Shown one piece after another: positions 22,740-34,300 of a stretch of 64,000 bases of DNA; the first letter of the stretch is position 1, and the number at the start of each line of letters is the position of its first letter. Position numbers and translations under genes: made by a program. A model generated the notes under the pieces. That model was not told where the DNA came from. It worked only from the letters and a program-made list of their open reading frames with translations, and did not search any database. The stretch is from contig WFMF01000037.1 of NCBI GenBank assembly GCA_011033025.1, positions 558,001-622,000 on the forward strand, written 5' to 3'. Source of the DNA: Beroe forskalii (taxonomy: Eukaryota > Ctenophora > Nuda > Beroida > Beroidae).

Positions 22740-25301
22740 CCTCTCTGTTTTTGACTCAGAAGTTTGCTGATGTTTAAGACCAGTAACTTTCTAAATTTCG
22801 AGAAATGTGTCAGTCCCTGGAATAAGTTATTTAGACGAGTTACGAAAAATTCAACTAGGTTATTTAGCCATGTTCGTACTCGTCTAAATAACTTGCTTAA
22901 ATAACTCAGTTAAATCGAGCTAACTGAGTTATTTAGCCAGGCTTCGCCGCCTGACGCGCAGCAATTGCTGTGCGCGCAATTTTCAGTTTTTATTCCTCGC
23001 GGCGTACGTCAAAACCATGAAATGAGAAAGTCGACCGAGTGGGCCAAAATTAACTTTGTGATAAATGGCCCAATCGGTCGATTTCCTGACTTCCTGATTT
23101 CCAAGACATGATTGAAATTAATAAATATTAATCATGTCTTGGATGGGGCATTTTCAACTGTGCAGCCATTACCTGTGCTGTGGACCGATAAATTGACATC
23201 GATTTCAGTCATGATATGAGTGATTAAAAATGTATTTTATTTCTTCAGTACATTTTGTATTCCCTTCGATAAAATCAGCGAGTGTCAATAAGCACATTAA
23301 AAAGCTACGTACAGAGTTACGTACCCGCCTTCAATGCCAAACTCGTACACTCTTGCAATCAATATTATAAACAGTAGAGAGGCGAGTTTTGCGGTTCTTA
23401 GACTTGACACTGAGCATTGGGGTGCTCGTACAAGTGTTACGGAAAAAGCTCGTTCTTCAGACTCCAGCTGTCATTTTATTGAATCACTGCACATTAGTGG
23501 GAAGAAGGCATACGAATTTTTTTTACTTACCAAGTCATCACTTACCTATCTAAGGTTGATATCCATTATCCTTGAGCTGTTGATTGCCTTCGTATAATCT
23601 GCACCGCTTTTATATACGTACGTACGTTTTGGTACGTTGCTCCTGAATGGTCGGTGTCAATAGTTATCAGACTAAAAACAATTATTACCAACACAGGGTG
23701 CTGCGGTCCGCCACTATTTAAGTATTTATTATACACTTCCTGGGGTCATTGATATATACAGTCCAAAATGGGGCAGTATTTACATAATAGAGTATAAGTT
23801 GTGTTTCTTTAACTGTTTAATGAATGATAAAATCCTATGAACTTATCAAACGGCTTCATGGTCCGCGAAAGTTTGAAAGAAGAAGGATAAAGAGATACAT
23901 ATTATGAGCATATACTGTGTAATGTGTGTTTCTAAGGGTGTACCAATATAACACTAGCCCAATTGCCCTAACTCAAAAAAGTGAATTGGGATTTGGGCCT
24001 GGGACATTTGTGACCAAAAAGGACAGAGAAATTTGGCATTTTAAAGTTGTAAGCATAGGTCATCTGCTGTAATTGCTGTCAGGCAAATAAGATAGGATAA
24101 AATATACGCTGATCTTACGGTGCAAATATGTGGCCCTAATGCTGTGATTGAACGAAGCGAAGCCGAGTGAAAATTACAGCACTAATCAAACGAGGAAAAG
24201 CAGAGTTTGATTATTTAACTCATTTCATGAGGCGAAGCCGACTGCAATTGGTGCACACTGCACTTGGTTACTAGTTACACACACTCTCCTCCTATCATCA
24301 TGGGAGTTATTTGCACGAGAGTGGTACAATACTATTTATATAGGGGGATGGGGCAACCCACCAAATTTTAACTCCGTATTGGCGATTTTTACATCCACCA
24401 AAAGTGAGGAGGGCAACCCCAATATTAGTTTGAGAAACTATTTGGGCTTTATAATATCACCTTATTTGGCTCAAGGTTATTACAGGTCTTTATGAAGCTC
24501 AAGCTGAAAGGAGCTGCCGACCGAAAGAGCTTCCCGGACACCCTTTGAAGACACATGCTCAGTAGGAGCGTTCTCCTTGTTTCTTGTTGAGGGAATAGCG
24601 GTGAGACACTTTACCCCTTGTTCAAGTCGGGGGAGTTACTACAGTAAATGGGCAAAAAGATGAAGACAAACCGTGGTAAAGAGTTGCAAAGTAAAGTGTC
24701 ATACCTTGCAAGTTGCAATACTTTACCTTGCGGTTATTCCATGATTATATGAGCAAATATTAATCATTATGGACGATTCCTAGGTAGGTTTTTCGAAGCA
24801 AATAATATATAACTCTCAACCTCATAACATTAAGCCTTTTTAACGAGAATTCTAATCAAAGATTACGTGGCGACTCATGTTTGCAACCTATTACTTAATC
24901 AAATGATTCACCAAGATTAACATATTATTATTGTTTAAATAATTATGACGGCTTACAAATTGAATCAAAAGTACTGTTAAACATGCTATTAAGTAATATA
25001 AAAGAAACTGTTACAGTGTTACACTGTGATCAGTGATACTGATAATGAAACATCTATACCGCTACCATGCTGTCTGCATTTCAGAATTTACTACTCTGTG
25101 CATTTTGCACAGTTGGTACTAAGGGAAATGGTGCACATCATTGATACTAATACCGGCTAAAAGGTACTGGTCTTGAAATGCATCATAGTTATCGATTCGG
25201 AGTTCAAACCCCACAAAATTCTAGTGTATTCTTGCTAATAAGAGGTGAGTGGATAAGTCAAATACCTGTGCATTCCAGTAACGATCATGTTACTCCGTCA
25301 G
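22740..25301. other. Intergenic or intronic DNA with short hairpins
   Basis: Inverted TTATTTAG/CTAAATAA words occur at 22830-22940. A hairpin AAGACATGATTGAAATTA / TTAATCATGTCTT lies at 23103-23140. The stretch also has a GGGCCTGGGACATTTGTGAC patch (23990-24040) related to the ends of the 37725-40427 element. The ROCO P-loop exon should lie in or beyond this stretch but was not found. Confidence 0.35.
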
Positions 25302-28300
25302 ATATGAGGGGACAATGTTACGTCATGACCAGTTTGTGTCTGATCATCACGTGCTGCTCATTGGTGGCGCTCCTGACATCCTGAAAGTAATTCCAGTTGC
25401 AGTGTACAGACTTCCTGCCAGGTAATAATAATCATATCGCCCGATCGCATTTTTAATGTCTCACTTTATCCGCTTAAATTTAAGTCAGTACAATCTACTT
25501 TAAACTTTGGAATGAGTTCATTTATGATAATGTAATTATATGTGAATGATCCAAGGGTTCTGGGACAGGAGTTTGAATCTTTCAAAAATACAGCTTTCAA
25601 TATGTATCAGGTGCGCAGGGACACCAAAAATTAGAATTAAGAGTTTCATATTATTATTTTCGATAAAACAATTTTTAATGAGCAGTAAACAGTATGAATA
25701 TGTATCATGTACTAGGTAGGTACTCACTGTATTGAAAATTCAAATCAAGTCAATGATTTGCAATCAGACTGTCACCCAAGTGAAAGAGAGAAATAATTTC
25801 ATTTTATTTCCCAGGGAATCACAGGCTTGGATCATCCTTTTAAAGTATTTGGCATGAGTTGGTACGATTACAAGATATAAAGATGAAAACAGTTACTCCA
25901 AATAACAAAGGTAAGATGACTGTCACATGTTAACATGTTAGTTCATATTCAGCAACTAATTACTGCATGTAACAACTGGAAAGGCTCACAACATCTCTAA
26001 TTTTTTTAAATTCATTATCAAATACTTTGACCTGCTAATTTCAGGTCCATAACTCATCATGCACCTCTCACTACCCCTCTATCACCACTTCCTTCACAGC
26101 CAAGAGTCTCGTTTACAGAAAGGAGTGGAATTCTTCCAACTTGACACTATTTTGTTCATTCATACTTACTGTATGTTATAATGAAATATCAAATTCTCAA
26201 TCAATTTATTTTTAGCAATTCTAATTTAATTGTTTTATAAAAATGATAAGACACACAAATGAAAATAGTAGTCTTGACAGGGTCAGTCTTGGCCCTAGGT
26301 TTACCAGGGGTCAGCAAAGGATCACTAGAGTAAGGGAGACCTCAGCTTTTCACTGGAAGTCATCAATAGGTCAGTAACAGTCAACCTAGAGGTTCACTTA
26401 GAGGTTGAAAGGTCAGCCCTAGGTCACCATTATAGGCCAGGGTTCGCCAAATGTAAGTCAGCAAGGGCAGGGGCATAGTCAGGAGGGAGACGACACAGGC
26501 AGCTGCCTCCCCTTTTTGGACAGACAATATGACAATTTTGTTAATTTTGTTGAGATGGGAGCTGTGAGCCCAGCAAAATAAAACATTTAATAGGTTTTCA
26601 ATGTACTCGCCGCCTCTTTTCAAAAATAGTCTTAGATGCCCCTGAGCAAGGGGTTATTATATTGCCTAACAGGTGCCAGTTAATAGTATATATGAAATAT
26701 AAGTCTAGGGCCAAAGCTATTCTAAAGGTAGTGACTGGTATGTGTGCTCATCAGTAAATAGCAGAGGTAGTAAATAGGGTTGTAGATAGAGTTGTTAAAA
26801 CCCCAAAATAATGCTTGTTAAGGGATTTCCTTTGATTTATTGTGGTTCCGGCACTCAAGAAAGATATAAAACAGTTTTTCTGAAATGTAAAACTTTCTAA
26901 ACTTGGGCTTCAGAACCCTTTTTACTACCCCTATTAACCACCTTATTGACGAGGTAGGGTAGTAAATAGTGTGGTAAAAAAGGAGTTTGAAAGGGAATAA
27001 ACCCCGGATTTAAGACTCTTTCATTAGATTTGCAGTAGTCTAAACACTCGAAATAGATAACAAACAGACTTCTGTCTAAGGTTTGCATTAGAACCCTATT
27101 TACTACCCTATTGACGAGGTCCTATTGACTGATGAGCACACATACGTGTGACTGATTGTAGGTTGGGCTCATGGATATCTCTAAAGGTGACAGTTCGACT
27201 GCAGTTTTTTGTGTGCGTGGCATAAGTTTGTGCAGCAAAGAGACATTTAAATGACATGTTTTTAAATTTTAAATGTCTAAACGTCAATCAAAATTGCGCA
27301 CACAAACTGGCACAGTAATTCATGATTCAAGGTGTAAAGGTAGTAAAGCAATGTCAAGGTGGTAAAGCGGTGTCAAGGTTGTTAAGCGGTGTCAAGGTAG
27401 TAAAGCAATGTCAAGGTGGTAAAGCGGTGTCAAGGTGGTAAAGCGGTGTCAATTTGATAAAGCGGTGTAAAGGTAGTAAAGAGGTGTAAAGGTAGTGAAG
27501 CATTGTCAAGGTAATAAAGCAATGTCAAGGTATTCAAGCAATTTCAAGGTGGCAAAGCGGTTTCAGGTGGTAAAGCGGTGTAAAGGTAGTAATGTCAAGG
27601 TGGTAACGCGGTGTCAAGGTAGTAAAGCAATTTCAATGTGGTAAATTAATGTCAATGTGATATAGCGGTAGTTATTGAAGCTATGAATGAAATATTGATT
27701 ATTAGAAGAGTACTTCCTATATGATTTAAATTGTCATCCCATCATTACTTCCAATGTACACGATCACCAAACATTGTTTGGACATCGGTCTGGCATGTTT
27801 TCAATGAATCCATTGTGTCCATTGGATCCATTGCACATTGTGATTTGTGTCCATTGGATACAAGGTTTCTAATGGATCCATCGTATTTATAATGAAAGTG
27901 TCCGATGGACCCATTCTGTCAAATGGTCAAAATGGATCTATTGGATTCAATAGACACAATGTACAATGGATCCAATGGACATCTCCACTGGTGTTCAATG
28001 TAAACAATGGATCCATTGGATTTAATGGGTGCAATGGACCCATTGAACAAATATACCAGACTGATGTCCATCTACCAAACCATGTTTGGTGATTGTGTCC
28101 ATTGAGTCCACTCAGATGGATCCATTGAACATCCATTGGATCCATTGAACATGTCCATTGTCCATTGAGCATCAAAAATGGATCCAATGGATCCATTGGA
28201 CATTATTACCTACAGACATCTTGTTCAATGGATTTCGATTGGTTGTAATAATAATATTAATTTTTTACAGCACTCATTCTAAAAATATCCTTTCTTCCCA

Positions 28301-31300
28301 TACAAGAAGAGGCAAATTCCATGTGCTGAGGGCAGGCATCAAGTCTAATGGACATAGGGGTCTAATTGACGCCCATTGGACATGGTAATTGGTCATGATG
28401 GATCCAATGGATCCATTCGACAAGATTCACAACTCTTGTGAGCCTTTTACCATTAATTGATTCCTAATATTGGGATATTTTGGTTTCTGTTAATTCTTTA
28501 TATGGCATTTGGTATCAATGTCATACCTTAGGGTGTCCTGTACTAGAAATTGGAACAAGAGTATTGGCCAACAACATGATGTCATCAAAATCTCTGAATT
28601 TATCCGAAGTAGTGTCACAAGCATCTATCAATGTTAAACTTTCAGTACATGGAGTCAGGAGTGTCACCTCCTTACTCCTACTTTAAGTATCAAATTGATA
28701 TGTGTTTCCAATACTGCATCAAGTAAGTTCCAATATTACCTTAATAATAATACCAATAGAACACTTTAAATAACAACAGGACTCAGAGAATAACAATAGA
28801 ATCCTCAAATAACAATAGGACCCTTTAGAATAACAATAGGACCTAACAATAACAATAGGATTTACAATAACAATAGGATTTACAATAACAAGAGGATCTT
28901 TAGAATAACAATAGGACCATTAGAAGCTTAGAATAACAATGGGGCCCTGATATAACAATGTTACCCTAAGAATAACAATAGGAACCTTAGACTTGGCCTT
29001 ATGATAAGAATAGTTCTCTAACAATAACAATATGTCCTCTTGGAATAACATTATATGTACAATAGGGCCGAAAGAATAACAATAGAACCTTAACAACAGA
29101 ACAATAGAACCTTAACACCAGAAGAACCTTTAGAATAATGATATGGCCCTTATATAACAATTATGATTCAAGCCAAATGAAGCTCCACATTATCAACTGA
29201 CAGTTGGCCCTTAGAATAACAAAAGGACTTAAATGACAATAGGACCCCAAGAATAACCATAAGATCTGTAGAACATCAATAGGACCTTTAGAATAACAAT
29301 TATAGCAATAGGATACTTGTTTGAAGTGATTGATCATTGATGCAGTGAAACACAATTCTCAAAATGATATCAAGCCCATACACTATGTATACCACTAATT
29401 GACAGATAGTTTCGAAATTGAATATTTCTTTTTCAGGATTTCCACAAAGTGTACTGTGTAACACAACATTCTGAGTTCATTCTTAGGTTTTCACCATGGG
29501 TTCATTTATATATTGTTGTGTTTTTGTGTTTTAACATTTTATATTGATTTTCATACTTTCAAACATCACTTCACATTAATCTCAGAATGTTGTGTTGCAC
29601 TATATGGAGTTCCTGAAGAAGAGATTTTTATAATCTTGAAACTGTCAGTAGAATAGTGGAGTATAGTGTGTGGGTTAGATTACTTTATTGAAAGTTGTTT
29701 GTTTCACTGCATCGATGATCAATCACATCAAACATTCTGAGATTAAGATATGAAAACCAATGATTTGAGTTATGATGTGAAACAAAATTAGGATACTTGA
29801 AACAACAAAAGGATCCTTACAATAACAACAGAACCCTATTTGAAAAACAATAAAATAGCAATTTCACATTATGCAAACATAGACCCCCATTGGCCTGATT
29901 TAGTGCTCCAGTGCCCTGTCATAGTAGAATGATCTTTAGAATGACAATAGGGTGTATGGAAATATGGAATAACAATAAGACCCCTAGAATAATAATAAGA
30001 CCCTTAGAATAACACTAGAATCACAATAGTACCCCTAAAAACAATAACAATAGAAACAACACTATCACTTGATGTAGATGTCTTGCTATTGTGACCAATG
30101 AGATTATACAGCCAAGATTTAGATTAAAGATAGATGCCTTAAAGAAAATGTTCTTTATTATTCAAACAATAAATATTAAATGAGATGTTAGACTTAACAA
30201 CACCACTAATTAAAATCACTTTTGAGAATGTTATGTAACACTATGTCATGTGTGGAATTCCTGGAGAGAGATATTTTAACCAGAAACTGTCAGTAGAAAT
30301 ATAGAATATCGTAGGATGTTACCCTACCCTCGCGCGCGCGGCGCAACGTTCCACATTTGGACGTCACTTTGCGCCTTCCGCGAGGGTAGGGGGAAATACA
30401 ACATCGTGTGCAGCAGAAAGTGCTGCACAATCTGATTGGTCGAGCGCGTACTACGTCATTATCATAAGCTAACGTATTGCGCTACGAAACGACGCGCGCG
30501 CACCAATATTGCAAAACATTGTCTGGTTGGGCAAATTGAGTGAAATTTATTGAAAAAACTTTTGTCAAATGTTACATCATTGGAAAGATCTCATTCTCAG
30601 CTATAAATTAAACAAAGAATCGTGGAAAAAGATGCTTTGGATCGGGAGTTATGGGCGTTTTACTGAAATTTTGTAGCTGTCCTCCGCGAACATCGAAGCT
30701 TTTCTCGCTCAAAAAATCGAGCGCTCTTGTTCCAGAACATTCTCACCTCGTGTTTGCTAAATGTTCAATGCTTGCTTACGGTGTGTGGGTGTTGCCGGTC
30801 ATGAGCTTTTGATTAATTCTAAGTTATTATAATATTATCAGTCACGATTTTAATCTTTCTTCTGGACTTTTGCTTGTGAGGGCGTTGTCGATCTTTTTCT
30901 TTCTTCACTTCATGTCGAGAGTTTTGAATCTTTCAGTAATTTCCAGTCATAATTTTAATCTTTTTTCTTGGCTTTTGCTTGTGGGGGCGTTGCCGGTCTC
31001 AGTTCTTTCTTCTTTCTTCATTACATGTCGAGTGTTTTGAATCTTTTGCTCTTTCAGTCATTTTCAGTCACAATTTTAATCTTTCTTCTGAAATCTGAGG
31101 TGATGCTTGTGAGGGCGTTACCGGTCTCATGAGATCTTTATTCTTTCTTCATTTCATGTCGAGTCTTTTGAATCTTTCGCTCTTTCAGTCATTTTCAGTC
31201 ATTTTCAGTCAAAATTTTTATCTTTCCTCTGAGCTGATGTTTGTGAGAGCGTTGCCGGTCTCAGATTTTTATTCTTTCTAATTCTTCATTTCATGTCGAT

Positions 31301-34300
31301 TGTTTTGAATCCTTCAGTAATTTTCAGTCATGATTTTGATCTTTCGATTCTTATTAGCTGTTGCTTGCGAGGGCGTTGACATTCTTAGATCTTTAGGCAT
31401 TCTAATTTCTTCATTTCATGCCGAGTGTTTTGAATCAATTCAGTCATTTTCAGTAAAATTTTAATCTTTTTTTAGCTGTTGCTTGTGACTGTGAGGGCGT
31501 TACCGGTCTCAGATCAATTTATTCTTTCTTCATTTCATGTCGAGTGTTTTGAATGATCTTTAAGAACTTTTCAGTCATGCTTTTAATCTTTCTTCTGAGT
31601 TTTTGATTTTGACTGTAAGGGCGTTGCCCGTCTCAGATCTTAATTCTTCATCTCATTTGTGATTTATGAAGCTGTCAGTAATTTTCGGTCATAATTTTAG
31701 ACTTTCTTGAAGTACCTATTTCGATAATTATCTAATTATGTGAAACTCAGAAAAAGTACTGGGATGATGTCAACATCTAATCACTAATAACATGCTATAC
31801 GTCTTTTATTCACATTCTTTTATTAATCAGAGACATCGTTGATTATAGGTACTGTAAAGGTCCTTGCCTGTGATATCAGCATATCTCTTGACTTTTTCAA
31901 GAGCCTTCAAACTCACCTAATATCCTGGGTGGGCGACATCTCATCTCACGACATTTTATCTCCGGATACTTCATCTCCCTGTCCTGAGCCTAACCATAAC
32001 CCTAACCCATGCCATTACACACTTTTTCGAGCTAGTGGGGGCCAAGGCCCCCCTAGATTTTTTCTAGGGGGGGCCTTTTGAAAACTACGGGGGGCCAAAA
32101 TTTACATAAAGCAAATTTTCATTTTCCATTGCTCTACTTTTCACTATTTTGCATAAAAATACAACTAAAATCATATTTTATTCATTGATTCAGCTCTAAA
32201 AAATGTGAATTTCAGGAAAATTTCTGTCTAAATGAACTAAATTTTCACTTCCTTTCTATGTTCAAATTTTTGAGGAAATCTTAGGTAGGGCCAAGGCCCC
32301 CCCTAAGATTTTTCTAGAGGGGGCCTTTTGAAAACTAGGGGGGGCCGTGTAGTCCCATGCCCTAACCCAAACCCTGACCCTGACCCTGACCCTAACCCAA
32401 ACCCAAACCCTTACCCTAACCGAGACCCTTATCTTTGCATAGAGCTGACATATTGCGAGATAAAGTGTCCTGAGATGAAATGTCTGTTCCCCAATATCCT
32501 AATGAGGAATTGCTATTTTCCTGCTAGCATGGCTGAGATGTAATTTTATGGGTGCTGCCACGTTCATGAATCTTTGCATTTTTGCAGCTATCTTCTTTTT
32601 CTTGGTGTACTTCTTGAATCATTCCAGCTTTCAGTAATTTTGAATCTTTCTCACTCTTGATATGAAGCATTTCTAATTTTGAATAAATTGTGGAATTGGA
32701 ATGATGCCAACATCTAACTATCTAACGATAGGCTAATATATAATTTTCTCTTACCCAATTTCAGAGCAGAAATCTTTCGCTTCTACACATTACCATGCCA
32801 GTGCCTCCCGCGGTGCCTCAACATTGATAGATTGATTGTTTAAAGATTTAAAATGCTCAATCCTACCTGATAAGTGCTGCAGGCTGCAGTGTCCCTTTTC
32901 TGTTAACAGTGGTATTAATTTATAAATGTAATTTTTATTGTCACTAGGCGATGGATTTAATGTACAATTACGCCATGGTGGAGAACTGAAGAACTGAAAT
33001 GGTGATTTTCGAATCCTCTGAAAGTACCCTGCAGCTGCATACGATTGACTTCTGCTGAATGCCGATCACAACAAGAACTTAGAACAGTCTTCAAAATAAG
33101 TTCAATGCAAAGGTCAGTATTCTTAATTCATTTTCTCTACAGTGATAAAGCTAAAGAATATGCAGACTTTGTGAATTATGTTCGTAAGGTCAATTTTTGT
33201 GCCAGTCATTTTCTTGAATTCATGTGTAAGTTTATTGATAATTACATAATTATGTAATTATCAATAAACTTACATATTGATGATTACGTATAATATTATT
33301 ATAAGCAATTGTATAAGAAAAAATAATACCATGATTCGGTAACTTGTAATTGATTTGGTTGATTGCATCGTAACTATTTCTTTGTATTTTGTCAATGCAA
33401 AGGCGATGAATCACGCCGGGTCTATTTCAACACAGGATGACGGTCACTGCCATATACCGTCCAAATCGCAGCCTTAACCATGGTCTTTAAATGCTCTCCC
33501 AGGGGTGAGTAGGGGAGGGGTCCACCGGCCAACGGCCATTTTATTAGCCTAATTAATTCTAATACACATTAAACATCACAATAACATCATTGTACATTAA
33601 GAAAGTTCCGTAGGAATGCAATTTATACTGTTCGATAAAATCATGGAAAATGTATACCTACAGAAAGAAGCGGTTATTTTAAACTGGGTGCGTCAACATA
33701 AGCAGTTACATGTCGAAGTGGTGACCGTATACCGCAACTTATATGGTCGAGGCGACAGCCGAGACTGTATAAACTGTAAGTTGGATAATGGACGAGGGGT
33801 GCCGAGTTCATTATCGAAGGTATACGGTCACAGCTGAGATCATGGAACCGGAATATACCCCGACCGGAAACAGCTGAGACCGAATTTTCTCCGACAAAGC
33901 AAAATATTTCTCCCCTTGTCCGGATTCAACGCTTAAGAAGATTTTTGAGTGCTCCTTTATAAAATAAAATTTCATCTCAAGCTTTTTGCGCTGTTATTCA
34001 GTAGAGGCCGTATAACCAAACTTACACCCGGTCGCTAAACCAAGCTTGGGAGGGGTATAATAAGCGTTATAAAATAAGTTTCTTTAACTTTGATTGTGAT
34101 TGGGTATCCTTAATATTCTTAATAAGATTTTGAGATGTCATATATAATATTATGGCTATGCTCGATATGATTTTATAATTTTGCTTCAAAAATTTGAATT
34201 GCAGCTAGCTCGTGTCTTGTCAACAAAAAACTGGTTTCTTCCCTGCCAGGCATGGATCCAGCCCAGAATTTTGGGGGCGTGCATACAGCTCATGCTTCGC

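Noticed and set aside
27847-28196. Frames rich in Asp-Pro-Leu or Trp-Ile-His
   Set aside because: They come from the TGGATCCATTGG palindromic satellite, which reads similarly on both strands.
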